From the NCBI GenBank assembly GCA_028280265.1, contig JANQMD010000046.1, positions 1-64,000 of the forward strand: a stretch of 64,000 nucleotides of DNA, written 5' to 3'. The position numbers were made by a program, and so were the translations under genes. The notes under the pieces were generated by a model, which did not search any database, was not told the origin of the DNA, and was given only the letters and a program-made list of their open reading frames with translations. The stretch is from Flavobacteriaceae bacterium (GTDB lineage: Bacteria > Bacteroidota > Bacteroidia > Flavobacteriales > Flavobacteriaceae). Positions 1 through 11,249 of the stretch are shown piece after piece. How positions within the stretch are numbered: position 1 is the first letter of the stretch; each line of letters opens with the position of its first letter.

Positions 1-24
1 ATAAAATTTCGATTCAACTTTTTG

Positions 25-99
25 TCGGGGTGGCAGGATTCGAACCTGCGACCTCCTGCTCCCAAAGCAGGCGCGATGACCGGGCTACGCTACACCCCG
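25..99 (-). tRNA. tRNA-Pro (UGG)
   Basis: Read on the minus strand, the sequence folds as a complete cloverleaf. The acceptor stem CGGGGTG pairs with CACCCCG, with discriminator A. The anticodon loop is TTTGGGA, giving anticodon TGG, and the T-loop is GTTCGAATC. No CCA is encoded at the 3' end. It lies 37 bp downstream of a tRNA-Ser on the same strand, so the two are probably co-transcribed. Confidence 0.96.
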
Positions 100-136
100 A
101 GGTGTACTTTATAAATAAAGAACTTTGCAATTTCTG

Positions 137-218
137 CGGAGAGACCGGGATTCGAACCCGGGCATCCCTAAGGATGACAGCTTAGCAGGCTGCTGCATTA
201 CCACTCTGCCACCTCTCC
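137..218 (-). tRNA. tRNA-Ser (GCU)
   Basis: A class II tRNA on the minus strand. The acceptor GGAGAGG pairs with TCTCTCC (one G-U), discriminator G. The anticodon loop CTGCTAA gives GCT, reading AGC/AGU serine codons. The variable arm is a short hairpin with arms CATCC and GGATG, and the T-arm is intact. It lies just upstream of the tRNA-Pro on the same strand. Confidence 0.95.
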
Positions 219-346
219 ATAAAACTAACAATGTTAGCTTTAGAATTGCAAACCTATCCAACAAAAATCATTTTATCGTTTAGGCGGGTGCAAATGTAAG
301 ATTCCAATTACAATTTCGCAAGACTTTTTAGGGTTTTTACAATAAT

Positions 347-2413
347 TTATTCTGGATATTCAACCCTCAAATGATAAATATTCATCAACTTTCTCTTTAC
401 CACCTTTTTAATGGTTTCAATTTCCCTAAAAGTAATATTAGAGTTGATAAACTGATTGTCGGATTTTTGCTTTTCTACGATCTTATTAATCAACTCATCA
501 ATAGATTGTGCTGTAGGCTGTTTTAAACTTTTAGAAGCTGCTTCAGCTGCATCACAAATCATAAGAATAGCTGTCTCTTTTGAAAAAGGAATAGGTCCTT
601 TGTATTGGTATTTTTGAATATCTACTTCTTCATCGTCCTCACTTTGTTCCTTTTCTTTCGCATAAAAATAATACACCAAACTCGTGCCGTGATGCGTACG
701 AATAAAATCTATAATCCTATCGGGTAGATTGTTTTTTTTGGCTAGCTCAATACCTTTAATTACATGATCTGTAATAATTTTTGCACTATCCTCTGGAGAA
801 AGGTCATTGTGTGGGTTTACTCCCGTAGATTGGTTTTCGATAAAATACATCGGATTGAGCATTTTACCTATGTCATGATACAGAGCACCTGTTCTCACCA
901 ACATTGAGTTTGCTCCTATTTCGTTTGCAGCAGCTTCAGCCAGATTAGCAACTTGCATAGAGTGTTGAAAAGTACCAGGAGCTTTTTCATTTAGCTCTCT
1001 AAGTAATTTCGTGTTGGTATTTGATAGTTCTAACAATGTTACATCTGATACCAAGCCGAAAATTTTCTCATACAAATAGATAAAGAACAAAGATAAAAAC
1101 GAAAGCAACCCGTTGGCTCCAAACATTAAAAAATACTCCCAATTTACCTGTGTAGCATTTCCTTCTTTGATAATGGAAAAAGCCAAATAGGTAATCATAT
1201 AAATCAAGGTAATCTGGCCTATTGAGATAAATAGATTAGCTCTCTTATAAAGTTCTGAAACTGTTAAAATGGTTACGATTCCTGCAATGATATGGAGATA
1301 GATAAACTCAAAACTATTAGGAACAATAAACCCTAGCAGTAATACCGTTAGAACATGAGTGAAAAGTCCTAGTCGAGCATCAAAAAACGCTTTTAAAACG
1401 ATGGGCAAAATACTCAAAGGCACTACATACAAATAATCAGCATTGTACTTTACAACCAATGTTTGTATGAGAATCATTAAACTGACATTGAAAAAGATAA
1501 ATGTCACTTTGTTATTGTTGTTATAAATCTCGAAACGGTACTTTCTTAAAAACAAAAGCAACATTAATAAAGCTAATGATACTAAGACCGTATATCCCAT
1601 TACAATCCAGTAGTAGTTTGCCTTCGTCCACAACTTGGATTCGGATTCTTTTTTCAAAGAAGACAATATCGCTAGTTTTCTACCTTCTACGATGTCGCCC
1701 TTTAAAATAATGTGCTCTCCAGTAGACACCTTTCCTTTTGTGAGAGAAATTGAACGAATGGCATCATCAAGAACTTTTTGAGTAAAGACTGCATCGTATG
1801 TTACATTTGGTTTTATAACATCTGTTAAAATGGATAGATTAATAGATTGGGCATAATTATAAGGGCGCTCTCCCAGCCTACTCGTAATCAATTCCAATAC
1901 ATCGTTCGATTGAAGCAATCTGTGATAAATGATATCTTCAACTTGACTGTTCTTTTTGAGTGCAATTAACGTGTTTTTATCAGAGACGATTCCTAAGCTA
2001 CCAGAATCTAGAAAACCATTCTGATATACAGATTCAATAATTGAGTTTCCAAGAAGTGTGATACTTTCAATATCTAGATTCGACAATGAATCGCTCATCT
2101 TTAGTAAAGAGCTCCGAAGCTTGAATGTCTCTTTTACATTTTCAACAACTGAGGCATCATATAAAAAGTAGAATTTTGAATTTGCTTCAATTTCTTTTTT
2201 CTCCTCAGCAATTTCTTCTTCTGTTTTTTCAATTGCAAAATCAAAAGTAGCATATAAATTTTCGTACTGCCATGGTTTTCCTTTATTAAAATCGTATTTA
2301 AATTGCCCACCTTTTGGGAAAAGATATACAATTACAAAAGTTGTAATGAGGAAAAGGAGAACTTTGTAGATAATTGTATTATGCTGATACAGCTTGTTAA
2401 TAGATTTGCTCAT
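347..2413 (-). CDS. pgpH: 7TM-HD family phosphohydrolase (PgpH-type, probable c-di-AMP phosphodiesterase)
   Basis: A 688-residue inner-membrane protein with the PgpH/7TMR-HD layout. There is one N-terminal membrane segment (about residues 17-33), a long extracytoplasmic domain (34-265), a block of hydrophobic helices (about 267-450) and a cytosolic HD domain. The HD metal ligands are visible as H484 and the pair H513-D514 in YHDIGKM. Characterised members hydrolyse cyclic di-AMP, which would make this a regulator of turgor and wall homeostasis; that role is inferred from the family. It is monocistronic and divergent from the thiolase gene across a 131-bp gap. The length is normal for the family. 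The symbol follows the family, not a tested orthologue. Confidence 0.85.
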   Translation of the reverse strand: MSKSINKLYQHNTIIYKVLLFLITTFVIVYLFPKGGQFKYDFNKGKPWQYENLYATFDFAIEKTEEEIAEEKKEIEANSKFYFLYDASVVENVKETFKLRSSLLKMSDSLSNLDIESITLLGNSIIESVYQNGFLDSGSLGIVSDKNTLIALKKNSQVEDIIYHRLLQSNDVLELITSRLGERPYNYAQSINLSILTDVIKPNVTYDAVFTQKVLDDAIRSISLTKGKVSTGEHIILKGDIVEGRKLAILSSLKKESESKLWTKANYYWIVMGYTVLVSLALLMLLLFLRKYRFEIYNNNNKVTFIFFNVSLMILIQTLVVKYNADYLYVVPLSILPIVLKAFFDARLGLFTHVLTVLLLGFIVPNSFEFIYLHIIAGIVTILTVSELYKRANLFISIGQITLIYMITYLAFSIIKEGNATQVNWEYFLMFGANGLLSFLSLFFIYLYEKIFGLVSDVTLLELSNTNTKLLRELNEKAPGTFQHSMQVANLAEAAANEIGANSMLVRTGALYHDIGKMLNPMYFIENQSTGVNPHNDLSPEDSAKIITDHVIKGIELAKKNNLPDRIIDFIRTHHGTSLVYYFYAKEKEQSEDDEEVDIQKYQYKGPIPFSKETAILMICDAAEAASKSLKQPTAQSIDELINKIVEKQKSDNQFINSNITFREIETIKKVVKRKLMNIYHLRVEYPE

Positions 2414-2544
2414 GAAATTCTTACGTTAAAACAAACTTACTTAAAAAAATACAGGTGAGAAATTCAAGACTTCAATTCCTCATGAAATTGATTTAAAATG
2501 GTTAATTTCGCAGTACAAATCAAATCGAATTAAAATAAAAAATA

Positions 2545-3726
2545 ATGAATACAAGGGAAGTCGTAATCGTATCTGTAGCAAGAACTCCAATGGGAAGTTT
2601 TATGGGATCATTATCAAGTGTTCCTGCTCCAAAGTTAGGTTCAATTGCCATCAAAGGAGCATTAAATAAAATCAATTTAGATCCGATTCATGTTGAAGAG
2701 GTTTTCATGGGAAATGTTGTTTCAGCGGGTTTAGGTCAGGCTCCAGCTAGACAGGCAGCGATCTTTGCTGGAATTCCAGACACGGTTCCTTGCACAACCA
2801 TTAATAAAGTATGCTCTTCAGGTATGAAGTCTATCATGTTGGCAGCACAAAGTATTGCTTTGGGGGATACTGATATTGTGGTAGCTGGTGGAATGGAAAA
2901 TATGAGCTCTATTCCTCATTATTATCATGCTAGACAAGCAACGAAATTCGGTCCTGCTAAGATGGAAGACGGAATGCAAAAAGATGGCCTCGTAGATGTT
3001 TATGATGGTGTAGCTATGGGAGTTTGTGCCGATGCTTGTGCAACTGAATATGAATTTTCGAGAGAAGACCAAGATGCTTTTGCAATCCAATCATATACAC
3101 GTTCATCTGAAGCTTGGAAGTCAGGTAAGTTTTCTGATGAAGTAGTTCCTGTTGAAGTTCCTCAAAGGAGAGGTGAGCCTGTAATTGTTTCTGAAGATGA
3201 AGAGTACAAAAATGTAAGAATGGAAAAAATTCCATCATTACGTCCTGCTTTCTCGAAGGAAGGTACTGTTACAGCTGCTAATGCTTCTACAATCAACGAT
3301 GGTGGAGCTGCATTGGTGTTAATGTCTTCTGAAAAAGCAAACGAACTCGGACTGAAACCCCTTGCTAAAATAAGAAGTTATGCAGATGCTGCACATGAGC
3401 CAAAATGGTTTACTACTGCACCAGCCAAAGCATTGCCAAAAGCTCTAGCAAAAGCGAATATTTCGATTGATGATGTAGATTATTTTGAATTGAATGAAGC
3501 TTTTTCTGTAGTAGGTTTAGCAAATATGAAGATTTTAGGTTTAGACGATAGCAAAGTCAATGTAAATGGTGGTGCTGTCTCTTTGGGGCATCCTCTAGGA
3601 GTTTCAGGAGCTAGAATTGTGATCGCTCTTACTTCTATTCTTAAGCAAAACAATGCTAAGATCGGAGCAGCTGGTATTTGTAATGGTGGAGGTGGAGCCA
3701 GTGCTATGGTGATAGAAGCATTATAA
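2545..3726 (+). CDS. acetyl-CoA C-acetyltransferase (thiolase)
   Basis: A 393-residue biosynthetic-type thiolase that condenses or cleaves acetoacetyl-CoA in the cytosol. The nucleophilic cysteine is C90 in VCSSGMKS. The NEAF motif, the catalytic histidine in [12 protein letters not shown] and the second cysteine in [10 protein letters not shown] are all present and correctly spaced. The length matches the AtoB/PhaA family. The NlpC/P60 gene follows after 22 bp on the same strand, so they may share a transcript although no functional link is evident. Thiolase family members differ in chain-length preference, so the exact pathway (acetoacetate, isoprenoid or fatty-acid degradation) is not fixed by sequence alone. 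Confidence 0.93.
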   Translation: MNTREVVIVSVARTPMGSFMGSLSSVPAPKLGSIAIKGALNKINLDPIHVEEVFMGNVVSAGLGQAPARQAAIFAGIPDTVPCTTINKVCSSGMKSIMLAAQSIALGDTDIVVAGGMENMSSIPHYYHARQATKFGPAKMEDGMQKDGLVDVYDGVAMGVCADACATEYEFSREDQDAFAIQSYTRSSEAWKSGKFSDEVVPVEVPQRRGEPVIVSEDEEYKNVRMEKIPSLRPAFSKEGTVTAANASTINDGGAALVLMSSEKANELGLKPLAKIRSYADAAHEPKWFTTAPAKALPKALAKANISIDDVDYFELNEAFSVVGLANMKILGLDDSKVNVNGGAVSLGHPLGVSGARIVIALTSILKQNNAKIGAAGICNGGGGASAMVIEAL

Positions 3727-3748
3727 AATAATAACCGATACGTTAAAT

Positions 3749-4519
3749 ATGCTCTACGGTATTTGTCAGTTAAGTATTGTGCCTCTTCGAGCAGAACCGA
3801 GAGATAGCTCAGAAATGGTTTCTCAAGTTCTTTTTGGAGAGCATTTTACTATACTAGAAAAAGACCAAAAGTGGAGCAAAATTCAAATCCATTTCGATGA
3901 CTATATTGGATTTATTGACAACAAGCAGTATATTAAGATTGACGAAGAGTTATTTAACAAATTATCGGATTCTAGACATCATTATACTTCAGAAATTTTA
4001 GATTATATCACTGATCAGAATAGTCAATTAACAACAGTTCCCATCGGTTCTAGGTTGCCTTTTTTAGAGAATCAGCAGTTTACTATTGATGATCATGTAT
4101 ACTCTTATGAAGGGGATGTTTTTGCAAAACAATTAGACAAAAGAGAAATTGTAAGAAAAGCTTTTATGTTTCTTAACACTCCTTACCTGTGGGGTGGGAA
4201 AACTCCTTTTGGCATCGACTGCTCAGGCTTTACACAGATGGTCTATAAATTGTGTGGTTATAAATTGTTAAGAGATGCGAAAGATCAAGCTACACAAGGA
4301 GAAGTTCTGAGTTTTATTGAAGAGAGCGAACCTGGTGATTTGGCTTTCTTCGATAATAATGAAGGAGTGATTACGCATGTAGGAATTATTATGCAAGACT
4401 ACTTTATTATTCATGCGCATGGTAAAGTTCGAATCGATGTACTAGATCACAGTGGCATATACAATACAGATACCCAAACGCATACACATAAACTGCGAGT
4501 CATTAAAAAAATCGTATAA
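3749..4519 (+). CDS. NlpC/P60 family cell-wall endopeptidase with SH3 domain
   Basis: A 256-residue C40 peptidase that should cleave peptide bonds in peptidoglycan stems. The N-terminal part (about 1-60) resembles a bacterial SH3 targeting domain. The catalytic part (about 130-256) has C158 in GIDCSGF, a histidine in THVGII (H210) and a further histidine in HAHGK. No signal peptide is visible, so export is uncertain and the protein may act on recycled muropeptides. It starts 22 bp after the thiolase and ends at a strong hairpin terminator shared with the convergent TPR gene. Confidence 0.88.
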   Translation: MLYGICQLSIVPLRAEPRDSSEMVSQVLFGEHFTILEKDQKWSKIQIHFDDYIGFIDNKQYIKIDEELFNKLSDSRHHYTSEILDYITDQNSQLTTVPIGSRLPFLENQQFTIDDHVYSYEGDVFAKQLDKREIVRKAFMFLNTPYLWGGKTPFGIDCSGFTQMVYKLCGYKLLRDAKDQATQGEVLSFIEESEPGDLAFFDNNEGVITHVGIIMQDYFIIHAHGKVRIDVLDHSGIYNTDTQTHTHKLRVIKKIV

Positions 4520-4520
4520 A

Positions 4521-4549
4521 AAAACCAGAGTAAATACTCTGGTTTTTTT
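4521..4549. terminator. Bidirectional intrinsic terminator
   Basis: A perfect 10-bp stem AAACCAGAGT/ACTCTGGTTT with an AAAT loop is flanked by A-runs on the left and T-runs on the right. It sits in the 48-bp gap between the convergent peptidase and TPR genes and can serve both. Confidence 0.88.
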
Positions 4550-4567
4550 ATGGTGCTATATGAGATC

Positions 4568-5809
4568 TTAGCCTCTTAACTCTTTGTATAATTCTCTATA
4601 CTTTTTCGCTTTTTCACTCATTTCAAGGCTTTCATAAATATTCATTAAAGTCTTCACAATCTCTATGTTTCTTGCATATTGATCTGCTTTCTCTAAGTAT
4701 GGAAGCGCTTCTTTGTATACTGCTTTTTGCTTTAACAACAATTCATCGTACTTTTTAAAATCAGATAAATTCTTGTTCATTTCTTCTACGATAGGAGCTT
4801 CTTTTTCTAAGGTTAAAACCCCTAGGTTCATGTAAGCATCGCCGTAATCAGGCTTTAATTCAATTGCCTTCTCGTAATACTTCTTAGCTTCTTCGTTATT
4901 TTTTTGATCTTGGTTTACAGCTCCTAGGTTAAAGAATAAGGTTGGATTTTCTGGATCTTGCTCTACAGCTAATTTCATCAATTCCCCAAACTTATCCATC
5001 TTGTTCAATTTGATGTACAGGTCAGCTTCAGATAGAATCAATCCTAAATCTTTTGGATACAAACTTCTTGCCTTTTGGATAGCTCCTATAGCTTCTTCCG
5101 TTTTACCTTGCTGATTGTAGATATAAGCCATGTTTTTAGCAATATCTCCTAATTTAGATTCTGTAGTTTCATCTGTAGGGTTTGAGTACTTACCAGACTT
5201 CACCATAAAGTCTCTACTTTGCTTCTCTCCTAAGTTTTCTTTCTTGTTCGTTTCTTTGTTAATCGCATAGTATCCTTTTGAGATTCCAGTATAACCGATA
5301 TCTTGAAGCGACTTGTAATACTTTAAAGCATTGTCGTAATCTTTACCGATGGTAGCACTAATCGCCGCATTGAACATGAACGTTGTGTCTTTCGGATTAA
5401 GCTCGTATACCATGTAAAAATCTTTGCTAGCATTGGCATAATCTTTTTCCGAGTATAACTTAGATCCTCTTGCCGCTACATCTTGAATCAACTGAGTCAT
5501 CATAGGAGCTGCGTCATCTGAGTATCTTACTTTTCCAGATTTTTTTTCAAAAGCTTCCAAATCTTTAAAAGCTTTAGAGGCAGTTCCATAGTCTTTTTTA
5601 GCCATGTAAGCCTGTCCTTTTAGAAAGTAAAATTTTGATTTGAGCTTAGCATCAGCACTTTCAATAGATCCCTCAGCCGCTTTTAAGGCATTAATAGCAG
5701 ACGCATAATCTTGCTTTTTAATCGCTTTTTCAGCAGTTTTTAACTCACTTTTTTGCGCAAATGTCACTAACGATGTTAATAAGAAGAGCGCTACTAATCT
5801 AGTTTTCAT
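4568..5809 (-). CDS. Periplasmic tetratricopeptide-repeat protein
   Basis: A 413-residue protein with a cleavable signal peptide (residues 1-18, ending TFAQ) followed by alpha-helical TPR units. Clear TPR consensus appears near PTLFFNLGAVNQDQ and DAYMNLGVLTLEKE, with Ala, Gly and Pro at the usual positions. It is probably a periplasmic or outer-membrane-associated scaffold. It starts 23 bp downstream of the gyrA stop codon on the same strand, so it is likely read from the gyrA transcript. This gyrA-TPR order is familiar from flavobacteria, but no defined function is known to me. Confidence 0.8.
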   Translation of the reverse strand: MKTRLVALFLLTSLVTFAQKSELKTAEKAIKKQDYASAINALKAAEGSIESADAKLKSKFYFLKGQAYMAKKDYGTASKAFKDLEAFEKKSGKVRYSDDAAPMMTQLIQDVAARGSKLYSEKDYANASKDFYMVYELNPKDTTFMFNAAISATIGKDYDNALKYYKSLQDIGYTGISKGYYAINKETNKKENLGEKQSRDFMVKSGKYSNPTDETTESKLGDIAKNMAYIYNQQGKTEEAIGAIQKARSLYPKDLGLILSEADLYIKLNKMDKFGELMKLAVEQDPENPTLFFNLGAVNQDQKNNEEAKKYYEKAIELKPDYGDAYMNLGVLTLEKEAPIVEEMNKNLSDFKKYDELLLKQKAVYKEALPYLEKADQYARNIEIVKTLMNIYESLEMSEKAKKYRELYKELRG

Positions 5810-5832
5810 TCTTGTTTATTTAATTCTAAGTA

Positions 5833-8337
5833 TTATTCTTGACTATCATTTGACTCATTTTCAACTTCCGTGCCATTTTCAGCTTCCTCAGTAGCATCTT
5901 CTTCGTGCATTACTTTGGCAACTGCAGCAATACTATCGCTATCTTTAATATTGATGAGTTTTACACCTTGGGTTGCTCTACCCATAACACGCAAGTCTTC
6001 AACAGCCATTCTGATGGTGATTCCCGATTTATTGATAATCATCAAATCATTGGAATCATCTACATTTTTAATGGCGACTAAATTACCTGTTTTTTCTGAG
6101 ATATTCAATGTTTTAACACCTTTACCTCCTCTATTGGTAATTCTGTAATCTTCTAAGCTTGATCGTTTTCCATAGCCTTTTTCAGAAACTACTAGAATAT
6201 TACTTTGCATATCGTTAACAGCTACCATTCCAACTACTTCATCATTTTCATGAGCCAATGTAATTCCACGAACTCCAGATGCTGTTCTTCCCATTGGACG
6301 CGTCTTCTCTTCTTCAAAGCGAATAGCCTTTCCAGACTTTAGTGCCAACATTACTTGACTATCTCCTGTGGTTAGTTTTGCTTCTAACAATTCATCATCC
6401 TCACGAATAGTAATCGCGTTAATTCCATTTGTTCTAGGCCTTGAATACTGTTCTAGAGAAGTCTTTTTCACCTGCCCCTTCTTAGTTGCCATAATAACAT
6501 AATGGCTGTTTACATACTCTTCATCTTTCAAATCTTGGGTGACAAGAAATGCTTTCACCTTATCATCCTGTTCAATATTGATTAGATTTTGGATTGCACG
6601 TCCTTTTGAATTTTTACCTCCCTCTGGAACTTCAAAGACACGCATCCAGAAAACTTTTCCTTTCTGAGTAAAGAACAACATGTACTGATGATTGGTTCCA
6701 ATAAACAAGTGCTCTAAGAAATCTTCGTTACGAGTTGTTGCTCCTTTTTGACCTCTACCTCCTCTATTCTGAACTTTATACTCATCTAAATTGGTTCTCT
6801 TTAAGTAACCCGCATTAGAAATCGTAACTACAACCTTAGAATTTGGAATCATATCCTCAATTCTCATATCTCCACCTGCATACTCAATCTCAGAACGACG
6901 CTCATCTCCATATTTATCTCTGATGACGGTTAACTCATCTTTGATAATATTATAACGTCTGGGCTCATTCGATAGAATGTCTTTTAAGTCAGCAATCGTT
7001 TTAATGATCTCATCGTACTCAGCTCTTAACTTGTCTTGCTCCAGACCAGTCAGTTGACGTAATCTCATCTCAACAATTGCTTTCGCCTGAATCTCTGTCA
7101 GTTCAAAACGATTCATCAAAGTTTCTCTCGCTTCATCAGCATTGCTAGAAGCACGAATTAATTTGATCACTTCATCTATGTTATCAGAAGCAATAATTAA
7201 CCCTTCTAAAATGTGCGCTCTGGCTTCTGCTTTTTTCAACTCATATTGAGTTCTTCGAACAACGACTTCGTGTCTATGATCTACAAAGTGATGAATTAAT
7301 TGTTTTAAATTCAACTGCTCTGGACGACCATTTACTAGAGCAATGTTGTTGACACTGAAAGAAGTTTGAAGCGCAGTATACTTGTATAATTTGTTCAATA
7401 CAATATTAGGAATCGCATCTCTTTTCAATACATATACGATACGCATTCCCTTTCTATCCGACTCGTCACGAATATTAGCAATCCCTTCTAATTTCTTCTC
7501 GTTCACCAACTCAGCAGTCTTCTTAATCATATCCGCCTTGTTCACTTGGAAAGGAATCTCGGTGACAATAATACATTCTCTGCCCTTTACCTCCTCAATA
7601 GTGGCTTTTCCGCGCATTACGATTCTTCCTCGACCTGTATGGAAAGCTTCTCTTACACCATCGTAACCATAAATAACTCCTCCAGTTGGAAAATCAGGAG
7701 CCTTTACATGTTGCATCAACTCATCGATTTCAATATCTCTATTATCGATGTAAGCAATCGTACCATTGATTACTTCTGTTAAATTGTGAGGCGCCATATT
7801 GGTTGCCATTCCTACAGCAATTCCAGATGCCCCATTTACTAGTAGACTTGGAATTCTAGTTGGTAAAACCGTAGGCTCTTGTAGTGTATCATCAAAATTC
7901 AACTTATGGTCAACGGTGTCCTTTTCAATATCTGAAAGCATCTCTTCAGAAATCTTTTGCATTCGAACCTCAGTATATCTCATTGCCGCTGGACTATCTC
8001 CATCTACAGATCCGAAATTCCCTTGTCCATCTACCATCAAGTAACGAACACTCCAATCCTGAGCCATACGAACCATAGAATCGTATACTGATGTATCTCC
8101 ATGCGGATGGTACTTACCTAGCACCTCCCCTACAACTCTTGCGGATTTCTTATACGCTCCAGTAGATTTTATTCCTAATTCATGCATTCCATACAAAACT
8201 CTTCTATGTACCGGTTTTAAACCATCTCTAACATCTGGTAATGCTCTCGAGACAATTACTGACATTGAATAGTCGATGTATGCAGATTTCATCTGCTCTT
8301 CAATATTAATCGGGATTAACTTTTCTCCGTCTGCCAT
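5833..8337 (-). CDS. gyrA: DNA gyrase subunit A
   Basis: An 834-residue type II topoisomerase breakage-reunion subunit that introduces negative supercoils with GyrB. The catalytic tyrosine is Y121 in AAMRYTEV. The quinolone-determining segment reads [10 protein letters not shown] (77-86), with Thr at the position equivalent to E. coli Ser83 and Asp at the equivalent of Asp87. The C-terminal beta-pinwheel carries the GyrA-box-like stretch NRGGRGQKG. The tail is short and acidic ([18 protein letters not shown]), a common feature of gyrase A tails. It is divergent from clpC. Confidence 0.98.
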   Translation of the reverse strand: MADGEKLIPINIEEQMKSAYIDYSMSVIVSRALPDVRDGLKPVHRRVLYGMHELGIKSTGAYKKSARVVGEVLGKYHPHGDTSVYDSMVRMAQDWSVRYLMVDGQGNFGSVDGDSPAAMRYTEVRMQKISEEMLSDIEKDTVDHKLNFDDTLQEPTVLPTRIPSLLVNGASGIAVGMATNMAPHNLTEVINGTIAYIDNRDIEIDELMQHVKAPDFPTGGVIYGYDGVREAFHTGRGRIVMRGKATIEEVKGRECIIVTEIPFQVNKADMIKKTAELVNEKKLEGIANIRDESDRKGMRIVYVLKRDAIPNIVLNKLYKYTALQTSFSVNNIALVNGRPEQLNLKQLIHHFVDHRHEVVVRRTQYELKKAEARAHILEGLIIASDNIDEVIKLIRASSNADEARETLMNRFELTEIQAKAIVEMRLRQLTGLEQDKLRAEYDEIIKTIADLKDILSNEPRRYNIIKDELTVIRDKYGDERRSEIEYAGGDMRIEDMIPNSKVVVTISNAGYLKRTNLDEYKVQNRGGRGQKGATTRNEDFLEHLFIGTNHQYMLFFTQKGKVFWMRVFEVPEGGKNSKGRAIQNLINIEQDDKVKAFLVTQDLKDEEYVNSHYVIMATKKGQVKKTSLEQYSRPRTNGINAITIREDDELLEAKLTTGDSQVMLALKSGKAIRFEEEKTRPMGRTASGVRGITLAHENDEVVGMVAVNDMQSNILVVSEKGYGKRSSLEDYRITNRGGKGVKTLNISEKTGNLVAIKNVDDSNDLMIINKSGITIRMAVEDLRVMGRATQGVKLINIKDSDSIAAVAKVMHEEDATEEAENGTEVENESNDSQE

Positions 8338-8606
8338 ACGCTAAATATTGTTAATTATTTACTAATTTTAATAACTAGCAAGTTAGTATAATTCGAGTTT
8401 TCAGCAAACATTTTTCAGGCTGAAACCCCTAGAGTTATTAACATTTCTTGATAATTTTTTTGTCTTTTTTACCTGTTTGATTTACAGGTGTTTCTGAAGT
8501 AAATTTACAAGTCAAAATGTCATGATTTTACCGATGGCATTCTTTTTGTAATTTTTTCCTAAAAAAAGGACTAAATTTACAAGAGTTAACACCCTATTTA
8601 TAGTTT
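8338..8606. promoter_or_regulatory. gyrA-clpC divergent spacer
   Basis: A 269-bp AT-rich gap that must hold the promoters of both gyrA (leftward) and clpC (rightward). A weak TAnnTTTA word lies at about 8573-8580 before clpC, without a well-spaced -33 TTTG. No gene, repeat or strong hairpin was seen. Confidence 0.4.
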
Positions 8607-11168
8607 ATGGACGATAATTTTTCACCAAAAGTTAGAGATGTTATTACATTCAGTAAAGAAGAGGCTTTACGGTTAGGTCACGATTTTATTGGAACGGAAC
8701 ATCTTTTACTCGGTTTGATAAGAAAAGGAGAAGGAAAGGCTATTGAAATTCTGGAGACATTTGAAGTGAATCTGGATTTGGTAAGAAAGAAATTAGAGCA
8801 ACTAAATCCGTCTGCTCCAACTTTGGAAGGAAATCAAAAGAAAAGCCTTCACTTAACACGACAAGCGGAAAAAGCTTTAAAAACGACGTTTCTTGAAGCG
8901 AAGTTATACCAAAGTGAAGCAATTGACACTGCACACTTGCTACTATGTATTTTACGTAACGAAAACGATCCTACGACAAAGTTGTTGAATAAATACGATG
9001 TAGATTACGATCAGGCAAAAGCTCTGTACAAAGAGCTGCATGTAGAAAATATCGACGACGATTTACCCATAAATCCTATTGCAGAGACTCCATCAGAAAA
9101 TGATGATGAATTCGCTTCTTCTGACAAGCCAAACCCTTATGATCAACCTCAAAAAGGAAAGGCTAGTAAAAAGTCGAAAACACCTGTTTTAGATAATTTC
9201 GGAAGAGATTTAACTGCGCTTGCAGAGGCAGGAAAACTAGACCCTGTTGTAGGAAGACACAAAGAAATAGAGCGTGTCTCTCAAATTCTGAGCAGACGTA
9301 AGAAAAACAATCCTATGCTCATTGGTGAACCTGGTGTGGGTAAATCAGCCATCGCAGAGGGGCTGGCATTGAGAATAGTAAATCGAAAGGTTTCTCGTAT
9401 TCTTTTTGACAAACGTATCGTGTCTCTAGATTTAGCAAGTTTAGTTGCTGGAACAAAATACAGAGGTCAGTTTGAGGAACGCATGAAGGCATTGATGAAT
9501 GAGCTTGAAAAAAATGAAGATATTATCTTATTTATTGACGAAATCCACACCATAGTAGGTGCTGGTGGCGCCACAGGTTCTCTAGACGCTTCTAATATGC
9601 TGAAACCTGCTCTTGCTAGAGGAGAAATCCAATGTATTGGAGCTACTACTTTGGATGAATACAGAACGAACATAGAAAAAGATGGTGCTTTAGAAAGAAG
9701 ATTTCAGAAGGTAATTGTCGATCCAACCAGTGTTGAAGAAACCATTCAAATTCTCCATAATATCAAAGCGAAATATGAGTCTCATCACAATGTTGATTTT
9801 ACAGACGGTGCTATCGAAGCCTGTGTGAAATTGACAAACAGATACATGACGGATCGTTATTTACCAGACAAAGCGATTGATGCTCTTGATGAAGCTGGTT
9901 CGAGAATTCATATTACCAATATTGTTGTTCCTCAACAAGTTTTGGAATTAGAAGCCCAACTAGAACTGATTCGAGAAAGAAAAACCAATGCAGTAAACGG
10001 TCAAAAATATGAAGAAGCTGCTAAGTTACGAGATGATGAAAAGAACATGGAGGCTGCCTTGGATTCTGCACAAAAGCAATGGGAAGACGATTCTAAACTG
10101 AATCGTGAAACTGTAACAGAAGACAATGTTGCTGAAGTCGTTTCTATGATGACAGGCATTCCTGTGAATAGAGTTGCAGAAGCTGAGAGTCATCGATTGG
10201 CAGACTTACCAAACCTTATCAAAGGAAAAGTGATTGGTCAGGATGATGCTGTTGCCAAAGTAGTAAAGGCAATTCAAAGAAACAGAGTAGGATTAAAAGA
10301 CCCTAACAAACCAATCGGTTCTTTTATTTTCTTAGGACAAACAGGAGTGGGTAAAACTCAATTGGCAAAAGTATTGGCCAGAGAATTGTTTGATAATGAG
10401 GAATCTCTTATTAGAATTGACATGAGTGAATATATGGAGAAATTTGCCATTTCTCGTTTGATTGGAGCGCCTCCAGGCTACGTTGGTTATGAAGAGGGTG
10501 GGCAGCTTACTGAAAAAGTGAGAAGAAAGCCTTATTCTGTTGTCTTATTAGATGAGATTGAGAAAGCACATCCTGATGTGTTTAATATGTTATTACAGAT
10601 TCTTGATGATGGTCATATTACTGATAGCTTAGGTAGAAAGATTGATTTTAGAAATACAATTATCATCATGACTTCCAATGTAGGTGCACGTCAGTTGAAA
10701 GACTTTGGATCTGGTGTTGGATTTGGAACTACTTCAAAAAAAGAACAAGCAGAAGAGCATGCAAAGGGAATTATCGAGAATGCATTGAAAAAATCTTTTG
10801 CTCCTGAGTTCTTAAATAGAATTGATGACGTGATTGTCTTTAACGCATTGGAAAGAGAGGATATTCATAAAATTATTGATATTGAACTTGACAAACTACT
10901 GCATAGAATAGCTGATTTAGGCTATACATTGAAGCTAAGCGAAAAAGCAAAAGATTATATAGCTGACAAAGGGTTCGACAAGAAATATGGAGCTAGACCT
11001 CTTAAACGAGCGATACAGAAGTATATAGAAGATGCTTTGGCTGAAGAAATTGTCAATGCTAAGTTATCTGAAGGAGATACCATTACTATGGACTTGAATG
11101 AAAAGAAAAACACATTGAGTATCAAGATCAAAAAAGGTAAAAAAGAAGCTTCTGAAGAGCAGCAATAA
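8607..11168 (+). CDS. clpC: ATP-dependent Clp protease ATP-binding subunit ClpC
   Basis: An 853-residue HSP100 AAA+ unfoldase that feeds substrates to ClpP in the cytosol. In order it has two Clp-N repeats (about 1-145), the first AAA+ module with Walker A GEPGVGKS (240-247) and a DEIH Walker B, a UVR-type segment [13 protein letters not shown] (about 465-490), and the second AAA+ module with GQTGVGKT. The UVR segment and overall length favour ClpC over ClpB, which has a longer coiled-coil middle domain. It is monocistronic and ends at a strong terminator. Confidence 0.95.
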   Translation: MDDNFSPKVRDVITFSKEEALRLGHDFIGTEHLLLGLIRKGEGKAIEILETFEVNLDLVRKKLEQLNPSAPTLEGNQKKSLHLTRQAEKALKTTFLEAKLYQSEAIDTAHLLLCILRNENDPTTKLLNKYDVDYDQAKALYKELHVENIDDDLPINPIAETPSENDDEFASSDKPNPYDQPQKGKASKKSKTPVLDNFGRDLTALAEAGKLDPVVGRHKEIERVSQILSRRKKNNPMLIGEPGVGKSAIAEGLALRIVNRKVSRILFDKRIVSLDLASLVAGTKYRGQFEERMKALMNELEKNEDIILFIDEIHTIVGAGGATGSLDASNMLKPALARGEIQCIGATTLDEYRTNIEKDGALERRFQKVIVDPTSVEETIQILHNIKAKYESHHNVDFTDGAIEACVKLTNRYMTDRYLPDKAIDALDEAGSRIHITNIVVPQQVLELEAQLELIRERKTNAVNGQKYEEAAKLRDDEKNMEAALDSAQKQWEDDSKLNRETVTEDNVAEVVSMMTGIPVNRVAEAESHRLADLPNLIKGKVIGQDDAVAKVVKAIQRNRVGLKDPNKPIGSFIFLGQTGVGKTQLAKVLARELFDNEESLIRIDMSEYMEKFAISRLIGAPPGYVGYEEGGQLTEKVRRKPYSVVLLDEIEKAHPDVFNMLLQILDDGHITDSLGRKIDFRNTIIIMTSNVGARQLKDFGSGVGFGTTSKKEQAEEHAKGIIENALKKSFAPEFLNRIDDVIVFNALEREDIHKIIDIELDKLLHRIADLGYTLKLSEKAKDYIADKGFDKKYGARPLKRAIQKYIEDALAEEIVNAKLSEGDTITMDLNEKKNTLSIKIKKGKKEASEEQQ

Positions 11169-11182
11169 ATATGACTTTAGCT

Positions 11183-11222
11183 AAATCAAAAAGGCGAGAA
11201 TTACTTCTCGCCTTTTTGATTT
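11183..11222. terminator. Strong bidirectional intrinsic terminator
   Basis: A perfect 18-bp inverted repeat with a TTAC loop. Its GC-rich core is GGCGAGAA/TTCTCGCC, flanked by A and T tracts. It separates clpC (plus) from the end of the large minus-strand PUL operon and should stop transcription from both sides. Confidence 0.93.
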
Positions 11223-11249
11223 TTATTTTAGTCCCGTCCTGAAATAAGC

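Noticed and set aside
1..346. tRNA-anchored integrated element
   Set aside because: No integrase, no duplicated tRNA end and no foreign genes next to the two tRNAs; the neighbours are core genes.
2818..3238. Antisense open frames within the thiolase gene and many similar ones elsewhere
   Set aside because: They lie wholly inside well-supported genes, have no family features and reflect codon composition.
5905..8337. Quinolone-resistant gyrA because of Thr82
   Set aside because: Thr at this site may be the wild-type state in the lineage; resistance cannot be claimed from one residue.
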